In this document: positions 16,748-24,749 of the stretch, piece by piece
How positions within the stretch are numbered: the stretch's first letter is position 1
Layout of the letters: the number at the start of each line of letters is the position of its first letter
DNA from: Dehalococcoidia bacterium UBA5760
Lineage (GTDB): Bacteria; Chloroflexota; Dehalococcoidia; Dehalococcoidales; UBA5760
Reading direction: 5' to 3'
Assembly (NCBI GenBank): GCA_002418895.1
Contig: DIFA01000009.1
Span: 33,380 to 97,379 of the forward strand
DNA: 64,000 nucleotides
The notes under the pieces: generated by a model
What the model was told of the DNA's origin: nothing
The model's database searches: none
What the model saw: only the letters and a program-made list of their open reading frames with translations
Made by a program: the position numbers and the translations under genes

Positions 16748-16869
16748 TAATCCTTATTATCTTTTTCGTGAGCAACCTCTTTCAACTTGTCAACGACTTT
16801 CTTGGGGAATAATTTCCTTATCGTCTTCTCGTCTGGTTGCTCGGTTAGCTTCTGTTTCTTTCTAGGCAT
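16747..16869 (-). CDS. Small basic accessory ORF of the IS1595-like element (40 aa)
   Basis: A 40-residue Lys-rich protein starting MPRKKQKLTEQPDEK and including LFPKKVVDKLKEVAHEKD. Short proteins of this look (K-rich, LFPK...V...AHE) sit beside IS1595-type transposases elsewhere, so I take it as real; its function is unknown. ATG 16869 is divergent from the transposase ATG at 16882 with 12 bp between them. GGAG on the minus strand within that gap is its ribosome site. Confidence 0.6.
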   Translation of the reverse strand: MPRKKQKLTEQPDEKTIRKLFPKKVVDKLKEVAHEKDNKD

Positions 16870-16881
16870 AGGAGGTCTCCA

Positions 16882-17784
16882 ATGGGTAAAGTAAAGCAGG
16901 AAATAAACTTGATAAACTTGGTAGAACGCTATGGCAATGAGGGGAAATGCCAAGAGTACCTAGAGGAATTACGCTGGCCGGATGGCGTGATCTGCCCACG
17001 ATGTAATTCCGAGAGCATTTCCCGAATCCAAAAGCCAAAGGTATTCGAGTGTAACGCATGCCGTTATCAATTCTCCGTTAAATCAGGCACTATATTCCAC
17101 GATAGCCACATTCCATTATGGAAATGGTTTGCTACCACTTACTTAATGACAGAATCCAAGAAAGGCATATCTGCCAATCAAGTTAAGCGTACCATAAATG
17201 TCTCTTACAAAACAGCCTGGTATTTATGCCATCGTATAAGAAACGCTATGACTGACGCAAGCCCTAAACCGCTATGCGAAACAGTAGAAGTTGACGAAAC
17301 GTATGTAGGTGGTAAGGCAAAAGGTAAAGGACACGGCTATAAGGGCAATAAGGCCGTTGTAGTAGGCGCAACACAGCGAGACGGAGAGACTAGACTACAG
17401 GTAGTAGGGGGTAATGACCGAGAAACGCTACACGACTTCATTCACAAATACACAGCACCGGATACAAAGGCTATCTATACGGATGATTGGCCTGCCTATA
17501 GAGGAATAGGCGACCACGATACTATACACGAAACTGTTAATCACTCTGCGGAGGAATGGGTAAGGGGGAATATCCACACAAACACAGTTGAGGGCGTATG
17601 GGCATTACTGAAACGGTCTATAATAGGCTCATATCACAAGGTGAGCGTTAAGCATCTGGATTCTTACCTTGATGAACTGGAATGGCGGTATAACAACCGT
17701 GATAACCCGTATCTGTTTAGGGATACGCTTAGGAAACTGATTCGGGCAGAGAATCTTACTTATTCGGAGCTAGTTAGCATTTAG
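16882..17784 (+). CDS. IS1595/ISXO2-family transposase
   Basis: A 300-residue transposase. The N-terminal zinc ribbon is CPRCNSESI...CNACRYQF, then the helical SGTIFHDSHIPLWKWF segment. The DDE-type catalytic core contains VEVDETYVGGKAKGKGHG, IYTDDWPAYRG and HTNTVEGVWALLKRSI. It appears complete and has an AGGAGG ribosome site. Its last 15 nt overlap the tail of the opposite-strand passenger gene. Confidence 0.95.
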   Translation: MGKVKQEINLINLVERYGNEGKCQEYLEELRWPDGVICPRCNSESISRIQKPKVFECNACRYQFSVKSGTIFHDSHIPLWKWFATTYLMTESKKGISANQVKRTINVSYKTAWYLCHRIRNAMTDASPKPLCETVEVDETYVGGKAKGKGHGYKGNKAVVVGATQRDGETRLQVVGGNDRETLHDFIHKYTAPDTKAIYTDDWPAYRGIGDHDTIHETVNHSAEEWVRGNIHTNTVEGVWALLKRSIIGSYHKVSVKHLDSYLDELEWRYNNRDNPYLFRDTLRKLIRAENLTYSELVSI

Positions 17785-18312
17785 TTCAACGAAAAACTTA
17801 TCTAAATTATACTGAAAACGTATTACTATGAACCATAAATCAGCGTGCTCTTTTGATTGGATAGAGGTTGATGGCGTAGGCATACCCGAGATATTTAATA
17901 GCCTTGACTCATAAGAATCCCCTAGTTTTTCCCTGATGAAACCCCTAACCCGTCTCTGCCAATCATCTATTTGCACCCTCGGAGCAGATTGGTTTTCAAC
18001 CATACAAAGCCGTTTTAGTTCGTGCCCCTCTCGTAAAAATTGGCCTATTCTGTCTTGGATTTCTTTTTTCTGCATAGTAGCATCCAGTCGTTTTTCCAGG
18101 GTACATTTTTGCGCCCTCAGTTCATGATAGGTCAACCCGCCAGCAATTAAGAAGCCAATTACCAGTAAAACCCATACCAGCCATTGTGGAGCGCTATACA
18201 TTATTCCGAAGTACCTCTCAGCAATATCAAAGGGGTCAAGGAAAAGAGTTGGGGCAAGCCAATATAGACGTTTGAGAACGCCTTTTGCGTATTGCCTGGC
18301 AGATTCAACCAT
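17770..18312 (-). CDS. Passenger membrane/coiled-coil protein of the IS1595-like element
   Basis: A 180-residue protein I cannot assign to a family. One or two hydrophobic segments lie in the first 65 residues (LYWLAPTLFLDPF, then WLVWVLLVIGFLIAGG), followed by a charged coiled coil (about residues 70-105, ELRAQKCTLEKRLDATMQKK) and a cytosolic domain ending FVELNAN. The ATG at 18312 has GAGGG before it. The 3' end overlaps the transposase end by 15 nt, convergent. It is neither a transposition nor a classical resistance gene. A role in element or host-cell interaction can only be guessed. Confidence 0.65.
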   Translation of the reverse strand: MVESARQYAKGVLKRLYWLAPTLFLDPFDIAERYFGIMYSAPQWLVWVLLVIGFLIAGGLTYHELRAQKCTLEKRLDATMQKKEIQDRIGQFLREGHELKRLCMVENQSAPRVQIDDWQRRVRGFIREKLGDSYESRLLNISGMPTPSTSIQSKEHADLWFIVIRFQYNLDKFFVELNAN

Positions 18313-18352
18313 GCCCTCATTTTATCACTTAAAATGCTTATGTCATACCCCC

Positions 18353-18380
18353 TTGACACTAATTAGTATAGTGCTATAAT
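18353..18380 (+). promoter_or_regulatory. Near-perfect sigma70 promoter of the structured RNA
   Basis: TTGACA (18353-18358), 16-bp spacer, TATAAT (18375-18380), both hexamers matching consensus. No start codon with a ribosome site and long frame follows. The spacer holds TAATTAGT and GTGC as in the transposase promoter. Confidence 0.8.
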
Positions 18381-18386
18381 CTCTTT

Positions 18387-18863
18387 GCCCCGTTCTCTCC
18401 GTTAAGGGGAAATACAAGCGGGGTGTAGGAGGTAATGCAAATGGTTGCCGTGATTAGCGCTTGCGTTGGTTCATTGGCTAGCCAGTTAATGCCTCCTAGT
18501 CGGGCCCTCATCGAGTAGGGTGTTGGGGTGGTGCCCAACATACTCAACGGGCAGAACTTATGGCAGAACCGCTGTTAGCCAACATTTGTTGCCTAAAGGG
18601 TAGCGGTGAACCTATGACGGAAGCCCGATGAGCCGATTCTGTTCCCGGCTAGGCCTCAAAGGCAAAAAGGAACAGATGACGACCTACTGTCGAGCCGGGG
18701 GTAATAAGCGAACCCCCGGGGTGCCAAACCCTGCACTGGCCCGAGCTAGTTGCGTGGCTACCAACCACAAGGCGGAGAGAGGGGATACTTTAAGACAACC
18801 ACTTTGCCGACCTTATTTGATATGAGGGAACCAGAGAGGTTGACTTGAGGAAATCCCCTTTTT
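18387..18863 (+). ncRNA. Candidate structured noncoding RNA inside the IS1595-like element
   Basis: About 480 nt with no convincing ORF, from a consensus promoter to a U-run. Helices seen by eye: 18426-18432 with 18492-18498 (TAGGAGG/CCTCCTA). CUCAU 18507-18511 with AUGAG 18628-18632 closes a junction that holds hairpin 18513-18527/18534-18545 (UGUUGGG/CCCAACA) and a long arm. The arm is 18548-18552/18623-18627, 18558-18563/18612-18617, 18568-18573/18602-18607 and CAAC/GUUG at 18580/18588. Further helices are 18638-18645/18669-18676 (UCUGUUCC), 18695-18702/18712-18719 (CCGGGGGU) and 18754-18757/18765-18768. GGGGAU 18781-18786 with AUCCCC 18853-18858 before UUUUU forms the end. I do not recognise a known class; an omega/HEARO-like or intron-derived RNA is possible. 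Confidence 0.7.
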
Positions 18864-18884
18864 CTTGCCGAATTTAGCTTCCAA

Positions 18885-18910
18885 TACCCTTACTCAAGTA
18901 TATAAGCCCC
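18885..18910 (-). repeat. Right terminal inverted repeat of the IS1595-like element
   Basis: Read inward on the minus strand it starts GGGGCTTATATACTTGAG, matching the left repeat at 23 of 26 positions. Confidence 0.9.
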
Positions 18911-18918
18911 AATGTTTC
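18911..18918. repeat. Target-site duplication, right copy
   Basis: AATGTTTC, identical to 16677-16684. The duplicated segment contains an ATG in frame with the HEPN 3' fragment, so the fragment carries its own potential start codon. Confidence 0.9.
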
Positions 18919-19154
18919 ATATAGGATATCGCCCTGCAAGTTTTGAAGCCCACAAGTCTACTTTCGAGTTTATGCAACTGGTTATCGAAGAACAATTAAA
19001 ACCCACGATAGATTATTTTGACCGAGCCCGGCAGAAACGGCACCGGGTCACTTATGAAGCTGTTGGGCTTGTATCTGAAAAAGAGACCGAGCAGATGTTA
19101 AAGAAGGCAAGGGAATTTCTTGAATATATTGAGAGTAAACTAAAGAGGAAGTAA
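18919..19154 (+). pseudogene. HEPN toxin, 3' fragment with the RNase motif
   Basis: The C-terminal half of the interrupted HEPN gene: GYRPASFEAHKSTFEF through YFDRARQKRHRVTYE, which contains the Rx4-6H motif that cleaves RNA in HEPN toxins, ending SKLKRK. It is in frame with the 5' fragment once the element and one duplication are removed. An ATG at 18912 inside the duplication could start an 80-residue product, but no ribosome site precedes it. Confidence 0.9.
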
Positions 19155-19205
19155 AAGTTCATACTTCTCTTGCCAGGAGGATCGGCAGGGATGTGTATCA
19201 AAAAA

Positions 19206-19246
19206 TTGGTAGCGGGGGTAGGATTCGAACCTACGACCTTCGGGTT
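19206..19246. repeat. Partial duplicate of the initiator tRNA 3' half (att-like), left copy
   Basis: These 41 bp are identical to 20601-20641, the CCA end, T arm and part of the anticodon stem of the intact tRNA-fMet gene. Sequence diverges abruptly at 19247. This is what site-specific integration into a tRNA gene leaves behind. Confidence 0.8.
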
Positions 19247-19538
19247 GTCGGACCTCAGCTTAGGCGATTCAGAAGGGGATGGCGGCCCCCTGGCTTGAAG
19301 AGAACAGCTGGCCGAGCGCCCTGACCGTGGGCTCGATTGAACTGCTGTTTACGTTGGCCGTTAGGTCCATCATACTCACCTCCCGCATTTATTATGTCGA
19401 GGTGTTGTGGGTTCGTACGCGTCACCTAGGGCCGTCTGCGGTAGATGGTGCTGAGTGAGGATAGGATAGGCTTTTCGATCATATCCTGAGTAGTTTATAG
19501 GTAGATCCTATATTGCTAATTGGCATATATCACAACCG
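19247..19538. other. Gap inside the tRNA-flanked islet
   Basis: It holds one short ORF with a good ribosome site (19269-19373, minus strand) and otherwise no gene, repeat or RNA that I can recognise. Confidence 0.5.
19269..19373 (-). CDS. Short ORF with strong ribosome site, probably truncated gene (34 aa)
   Basis: ATG 19373 is preceded by GGGAGGTGAG. The product reads MMDLTANVNSSSIEPTVRAL and ends GAAIPF at 19269, only about 20 bp from the tRNA-fragment repeat. It looks like the start of a longer gene cut off by the integration or deletion event. I recognise no family. Confidence 0.3.
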   Translation of the reverse strand: MMDLTANVNSSSIEPTVRALGQLFSSSQGAAIPF

Positions 19539-20452
19539 TTAACCTTGAGAAGCCCATTTTCCTATCCTCTTCATCCAATAGTAAGCCTCAAGGTATTCAA
19601 ATTGGCTATATATTTCTTGGTCAGCAAATGTAATTGTCTCTAGATTGAGACCTTCTGTTTGTTCCGGAGTAGCAGAGGTAATTCGTATCCCAGTAGGTTC
19701 TGCATAGCACATGATTAAGAAATATCTAGGACTTATAGCAAATGAACCCATTGCATCAGAGTTTTGCCAGCCTGCACCCACCCTAGAGTTAGTAACTCGA
19801 CTTCGGAGTGTTAATGGTGTGTCAGATGTCAAAAAGAATGAACCGTTTGGGGCTTTTACTACCCAAAAACTCATCTTTTTAATGCACTCAGCAATATCCG
19901 GCAACGCATAGAAGACATCTTGTGCCGTGAAACGATGTCCACCGTTTGCTTTATACTGATCGGCGTACTGATTTAGCTCATCTATAGTCATCGAAGAAGA
20001 ACTATTGTCCATATCAGATATAAGGAAACTGGAGGGATTTTTGCCATCTGCTATAGCGCTGTTCAGCTTCTCTGCCATTTTTTCAGCTATTGCCTTTGCC
20101 TGAGCGGCCATGCCTAACATACTATTGGCATTTCTTGAATAATGGCGGGTGTTCTAACTGCAAAGTTTGCCAAGAGATAGGACAGTATTAATATATCATT
20201 GCTGGTAATTGCCCCTGGATCATTCACAAGTGTTCTTAGAACTGGTGCGCCATTACTCTCTATCCAAGAATTAATACCATCCAAAGTCTCCTTTGATGCC
20301 TTATCTCGCCCATAATAATCCCTCTGAACTGCCACATTCGACGGGCTCTCTGTTGCACGAGGGGTATCTTCCCCTATACGATAAACCCAACCAGGACTTA
20401 GAAATTGCTTTAGATAGAACTGGGGGATAGTGTGTTGCCGCCGATTAGCCAT
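19539..20452 (-). pseudogene. DUF4238 family gene with a frameshift
   Basis: Two frames together encode a DUF4238 protein of about 305 residues. The first (20452-20114) starts MANRRQHTIPQFYLKQF and runs to VRTPAIIQEM. The second (to 19539) continues NSMLGMAAQAKAIAEKM with the family motif FFLTSDTPLTLRS. At about 20120-20130 a single lost base (one G after GAAATG) would explain the break, because restoring it gives EMANSMLGM. It could be a true frameshift or an assembly error. DUF4238 proteins occur in defence-like and mobile contexts, but their function is unknown. It is the only sizeable gene in the tRNA-flanked islet. Confidence 0.75.
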
Positions 20453-20600
20453 ATACTTATGTAACCAATCATATCACTATATCTGAAGTTACACCACGCG
20501 AGTTTGACAGTATCATAATATGTGGCTCTGTTAGCAATCCGTTAGCAAAAACAGAAAAGCTCCCGAAACATTTCATGAATCGAGAGCTTTCTAATTTATT

Positions 20601-20676
<76 letters not shown>

Positions 20677-20743
20677 TTATATTTTTAGTATAGACTCCGG
20701 CGGGACAGCGTGTCAAACCCTGGCCTCCTCTTAATCCCGTATG

Positions 20744-22009
20744 CTATGCCGTTTCCTTGTTCAGGTTAGCCAGGAACTCGGCATTGGTCTTCGTCTTGCG
20801 CAGGCGGTCGAGGACCCGCTCCGTAGTCTCGGTAAAGTTGATCGAATCGGTGGCAACCATAGACATCATACGCCGCAGCAGCCAGATCTGCTTCAAGTCG
20901 CTTTCATTGAGAAGCAGCTCCTCCCGCCTGGTACCGCTGCGCTGGATATCGATCGCCGGGAAGATCCGACGCTCCGCCAGCCGGCGGTCGAGGTGGAGCT
21001 CCATATTGCCGGTCCCCTTAAACTCTTCATAGATGAGGTCGTCCATACGGCTGCCGGTATCAACGAGGCAGGTGGCGATAATAGTCAGACTGCCGCCCTC
21101 ATCCATATTGCGGGCGGCACCAAAGAAGCGTTTAGCCGGGTGCAGGGCCGCCGGATCGATACCGCCGGACAGGGTGCGGCCGCTGGAAGGCATCACCAGG
21201 TTATATGACCGGGTCAGGCGGGTGATGCCGTCAAGGAGAATGAATACATCCTTGCCGCTTTCCACCAACCGTTTGGCTCTCTCCAGCGCCAGCTCGGCGA
21301 CGCGGGTGTGGTTTTCTACCGGCTCGTCGAAGGTGGCGCTTATCACGTCGCCCCTGACCGAGCGTTTGATATCGGTGACCTCTTCCGGCCGCTCCCCGAT
21401 GAGGCAGACCATAAGGTGAATGTCATGGTAGTTAGTGGTGGCGGCGTTGGCGATGGACTTCAGCAGCAGTGTCTTACCCGCTTTGGGCGGCGACACAATC
21501 AAGCCCCGCTGTCCACGGCCGATCGGGGCAATGAGGTTGATCAAGCGGCTGGACAGATTATCTGACGTCGTTTCCAGATTGATTATTTTATCGGGAAAGG
21601 TAGGAGTAAGCGCTTTGAAATGGGGGCGATTTTTCAGAAGCTCAGGATTGATATCGTTAATTGCCTCTACCCGGAGCAGACTGCGGTACTTCTCACTGCT
21701 CTTGGGTGTCCTGACCTGACCGGTTACCATGTCACCGGTGCGTAAGCGGAAGCGGCGTATTTGCGACTGGGATACGTAGATATCGTCCGAGCTGGGCAGC
21801 AGCGAGCTCTGCCTCAAGAAACCGTAGCCATCGTTCATAATCTCCAGGATACCGCCGCAGAAGATATTTCCCTGCTGCTCGGTGTGCTCCTGCAGAATGC
21901 GCATGATGATGTCCTGCTTCTTCAAGTTAGTGCAACTGGAAAGCCCCATCTCCTTAGCCAGCTCGACCAGCTCATCCTTGCTCTTGTCTTCCAAATCGGC
22001 AATGTTCAT
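20744..22009 (-). CDS. rho: Transcription termination factor Rho
   Basis: A 421-residue Rho hexameric RNA helicase. The N-terminal SAP-like helix bundle (about residues 1-45) is followed by the cold-shock RNA-binding domain with NDGYGFLRQ. The ATPase carries Walker [11 protein letters not shown], Walker [17 protein letters not shown] and the Q/R loops. It terminates untranslated transcripts. ATG 22009 has AAGGTTAAAATATG upstream, a weak site. Confidence 0.97.
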   Translation of the reverse strand: MNIADLEDKSKDELVELAKEMGLSSCTNLKKQDIIMRILQEHTEQQGNIFCGGILEIMNDGYGFLRQSSLLPSSDDIYVSQSQIRRFRLRTGDMVTGQVRTPKSSEKYRSLLRVEAINDINPELLKNRPHFKALTPTFPDKIINLETTSDNLSSRLINLIAPIGRGQRGLIVSPPKAGKTLLLKSIANAATTNYHDIHLMVCLIGERPEEVTDIKRSVRGDVISATFDEPVENHTRVAELALERAKRLVESGKDVFILLDGITRLTRSYNLVMPSSGRTLSGGIDPAALHPAKRFFGAARNMDEGGSLTIIATCLVDTGSRMDDLIYEEFKGTGNMELHLDRRLAERRIFPAIDIQRSGTRREELLLNESDLKQIWLLRRMMSMVATDSINFTETTERVLDRLRKTKTNAEFLANLNKETA

Positions 22010-22231
22010 ATTTTAACCTTCCCCCTTGGTTCTTATTTGGTACTCCCTCTCTTGATATTACCTTGGTGAGAGGTGCAATTCCGGAGGGGAGACTTTGTTC
22101 TGGTGATTGCTCTCGGGTTATCCCGTTACCAGTTCTTTCCCTATTAAGAATACCCTCACAGGGTGCCCGGGCAGACTGCTAAACATCCCCGCATGTAGTT
22201 TAATACCCGGTCCCTGTGCATCATGTCTTGC
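22010..22231. other. Intergenic region between rho and the transaldolase
   Basis: About 220 bp in which I see no gene, convincing terminator or repeat; it presumably holds the rho promoter. Confidence 0.4.
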
Positions 22232-22879
22232 TTACTGTGATACACGCCGCCAGTCGGCAAGAAAGCGGGCAACACCTATATCGGTAAGAGGATGACGTAT
22301 CATCTGCATCAGCACGCTATAGGGCACAGTAGCAATATCAGCCCCCGCCTCAGCTGCAGCCAGACAGTGTTGAGGATGGCGTATACTGGCCGCGATTACC
22401 CTGGTAGGGAAATCATAGTATTTAAACACACCGACGATGTCGCTGACCAGCTGCATACCGTCATGACCGGCATCGTCAAGCCTGCCGACGAACGGGCTGA
22501 CATAGGCAGCGCCGGCCAGTGCTCCGAGCAGAGCCTGGTTCAACGAGAAGCACAGGGTCATATTCACGGCTATATTTTCCTTACTCAGGGCCGATATCGC
22601 CTGAAGACCGTCGGCGGTAGCCGGTATCTTAATAGTCACGTTCGGCGCCCAGGAGGCCTTGACCCGGGCCTCTTTAATCATCGAATCGCTGTCCTCAGCC
22701 AGCACTTCAACGGAAACCGAGCCGGGTATTATCGAACAGATGGTCCTGGTTACCGTTTCATAGTCCGAGGTCTTTTCATTGGACACCAGGGTGGGGTTGG
22801 TGGTAACACCACTGATAACGCCCAGCTTAGCAGCCTGCCGTATCTGGTCAATATTAGCAGTATCCAGGAATATCTGCAT
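22232..22879 (-). CDS. tal: Transaldolase, small TalC/fructose-6-phosphate aldolase type
   Basis: A 215-residue single-domain transaldolase-fold enzyme. Signatures are MQIFLDTANIDQIRQA, GVTTNPTLVS and the Schiff-base lysine in NVTIKIPAT (about residue 84). Members either transfer dihydroxyacetone units in the pentose phosphate pathway or cleave fructose 6-phosphate; sequence alone does not decide. It lies 31 bp downstream of pyrG on the same strand and may share its transcript. Confidence 0.92.
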   Translation of the reverse strand: MQIFLDTANIDQIRQAAKLGVISGVTTNPTLVSNEKTSDYETVTRTICSIIPGSVSVEVLAEDSDSMIKEARVKASWAPNVTIKIPATADGLQAISALSKENIAVNMTLCFSLNQALLGALAGAAYVSPFVGRLDDAGHDGMQLVSDIVGVFKYYDFPTRVIAASIRHPQHCLAAAEAGADIATVPYSVLMQMIRHPLTDIGVARFLADWRRVSQ

Positions 22880-22910
22880 GTATTCTCCTATTTTACACTA
22901 TTACTAATAC

Positions 22911-24545
22911 CTAGGAAGAAAGGGGTAGCGAAGGTTGTGCCCCCTCCCGCAGTGTTTCTCTAGCAGCCCCGATGAAACCGAGGAACAGGGGATGGGGACG
23001 GCCGGGGCGAGACTTGAACTCGGGATGGAACTGGCAGCCTACCATCCAGGGGTGATCAGCCAGCTCGCAGATTTCTACCAGCCTGCCGTCGGGGGAGAGA
23101 CCGGAGTAGACCATACCCGCCTCTTCGAGACGGGTGCGGAATTGATTATTGAATTCGTAGCGGTGCCGGTGACGTTCGTTAACCAGACTCTCTTTGTAGA
23201 CACCGGCGGCCCGGCTGCCATCGACCAGCTGACAGGGATAGTCCCCCAGGCGCATGGTGCCCCCCTTGTTTTCTATCGCCTTTTGCTCGGGGAGCAGATC
23301 AATAACCGGGTAAGCGGTAGAGGCGCAGAATTCGGTAGAGTTAGGCTCGTTGACCCCCAGTACATGGCAGGCGAACTCGATCACCATAACCTGCATCCCC
23401 AAGCACAACCCCAGGTAGGGGATCCCGTTCTGCCGGGCGTAGCCGGCTGCTTTTACCATGCCTTCTATTCCTCTAATGCCGAAACCACCGGGGACGATAA
23501 TACCCTGGGCCGACTGGAGTACGGCGTCGCTGCCGCCGCCTTCCAGATCCTCTGAGCGGACCCAGATCAGATTGATACACCTGTCATGGTGGAGGGCGGC
23601 ATGACAGAGCGCTTCACGAACCGAGAAATAAGCATCCTGCAATTCCACATATTTGCCCACCAGAGCGATATTGACCGGCTCAAGAGGTTCCTTAATCCGG
23701 CCGACCAGCTCCCGCCATTGCTTTAAATCTGTCTTGCTGGTCTTCAGGCCAAGCTTATCAATAACCAGTCGCCCCATACCTTCCTCTTCAAGGACCAGCG
23801 GAACTTCGTAGATGGTGTCTACTGTGGGCAGAGGAATGACCGCCTGCCGTTCCACATCGCAGAACAGGGATATTTTGTCCCTTATCGACTCCGAGATAGG
23901 GTAATCGCTACGGCATACGATAATGTCAGGCTGGATGCCGATACGGCGCAGCTCGTTAACACTGTGCTGGGTCGGTTTCGTCTTTAATTCCTTGGTGGAA
24001 GTAAGGTAGGGCAGAAAAGTAACGTGAATATAGAGCACATTATCCCGCCCGACATCATTCCTCATTTGCCTGATGGCTTCCAGAAAGGGCTGCCCTTCAA
24101 TATCGCCTACCGTACCGCCGACCTCAATAATAAGCACCTCGGCCTGAGACTTTGCGGCCAGTCTTCGGAACCGTTCCTTAATCTCACCGGTAACGTGAGG
24201 GACTACCTGGATAGTGCCGCCCAGGAAATCACCACGTCTCTCCTTATCGATAACCGAGCTGTAGATCTGACCCGAGGTCACATTGGATTCGGCGGTAAGA
24301 TTAACATCAATGAAGCGCTCGTAGTTACCCAGGTCAAGATCAGTCTCGGCGCCGTCTTGAGTAACGAAAACTTCACCATGCTGATAGGGAGACATCGTCC
24401 CCGGGTCAACGTTGAGATACGGGTCCAGCTTCTGCACCGACACACTGATCTGATGGCTCTTTAGAATGGTGCCGATGGAAGCGACGGTGATACCCTTGCC
24501 GACCGAACTAACTACTCCACCGGTAACAAAGATGTATTTTGGCAT
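22911..24545 (-). CDS. pyrG: CTP synthase
   Basis: A 544-residue full-length CTP synthase, which aminates UTP with glutamine-derived ammonia. The synthase domain begins [18 protein letters not shown], with [20 protein letters not shown]. The class-I glutamine amidotransferase domain has the Cys of YLGLCLGMQ and the C-terminal His/Glu of [10 protein letters not shown] consensus-like promoter lies about 140 bp upstream. Confidence 0.98.
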   Translation of the reverse strand: MPKYIFVTGGVVSSVGKGITVASIGTILKSHQISVSVQKLDPYLNVDPGTMSPYQHGEVFVTQDGAETDLDLGNYERFIDVNLTAESNVTSGQIYSSVIDKERRGDFLGGTIQVVPHVTGEIKERFRRLAAKSQAEVLIIEVGGTVGDIEGQPFLEAIRQMRNDVGRDNVLYIHVTFLPYLTSTKELKTKPTQHSVNELRRIGIQPDIIVCRSDYPISESIRDKISLFCDVERQAVIPLPTVDTIYEVPLVLEEEGMGRLVIDKLGLKTSKTDLKQWRELVGRIKEPLEPVNIALVGKYVELQDAYFSVREALCHAALHHDRCINLIWVRSEDLEGGGSDAVLQSAQGIIVPGGFGIRGIEGMVKAAGYARQNGIPYLGLCLGMQVMVIEFACHVLGVNEPNSTEFCASTAYPVIDLLPEQKAIENKGGTMRLGDYPCQLVDGSRAAGVYKESLVNERHRHRYEFNNQFRTRLEEAGMVYSGLSPDGRLVEICELADHPWMVGCQFHPEFKSRPGRPHPLFLGFIGAARETLREGAQPSLPLSS

Positions 24546-24683
24546 ATGGGAGAACCAAACTATAAAAACTAAAGAAAGTCAAATATTTCTGCGGGAACTG
24601 GTCAGGATTTCAACCGGTAACTTCACGACGGGGGTTATTCAGTGGAAGCTTAGAAGCTCGATATAACAACCCCTTTGCTTATA

Positions 24684-24712
24684 ACTATAAGCGGAGAGGT
24701 GCCGCTTGTCAA
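24684..24712 (-). promoter_or_regulatory. Sigma70-type promoter upstream of pyrG
   Basis: On the minus strand TTGACA (24712-24707), 17-bp spacer, TATAGT (24689-24684). The leader to the pyrG ATG is about 130 nt, long enough for leader regulation, but I see no clear attenuator. Confidence 0.7.
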
Positions 24713-24749
24713 GTATATTCTGCCGCCGCCTTCCGGTAAACAGCTCTTC

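Larger units (their letters stand above)
16685..18910. mobile_element. IS1595-like insertion element, 2226 bp, with passenger genes
   Basis: The element is bounded by 26-bp terminal inverted repeats (16685-16710 and 18885-18910) that match at 23 of 26 positions, sharing the core CTTATATACTTGA. It is flanked by the 8-bp duplication AATGTTTC. It carries an IS1595/ISXO2-type transposase, a divergent 40-residue basic ORF, a 180-residue membrane protein on the opposite strand and a structured apparently noncoding segment of about 480 nt. It interrupts a HEPN toxin gene, whose frame is restored exactly by removing element plus one duplication. At 2.2 kb it is larger than a minimal IS1595 (about 1 kb). 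Confidence 0.93.

Noticed and set aside
18628..18825. 65-codon ORF inside the structured element RNA
   Set aside because: No ribosome site, odd composition, and it crosses several exact helices; the segment is better explained as RNA structure.
18387..18863. Group II intron or RNase P RNA as identity of the structured RNA
   Set aside because: I see neither a convincing domain V with a GNRA loop and AGC triad nor the conserved RNase P segments, and there is no reverse transcriptase; left as unassigned.
19206..19246. A second tRNA gene at 19.2 kb
   Set aside because: Only the 3' half and part of the anticodon stem are present; the D arm and 5' acceptor strand are missing.
20741..21208. 155-codon plus-strand frame opposite rho, and similar frames opposite pyrG, dnaE and thiC
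   Set aside because: Antisense shadows of conserved genes; no motifs, no ribosome sites.
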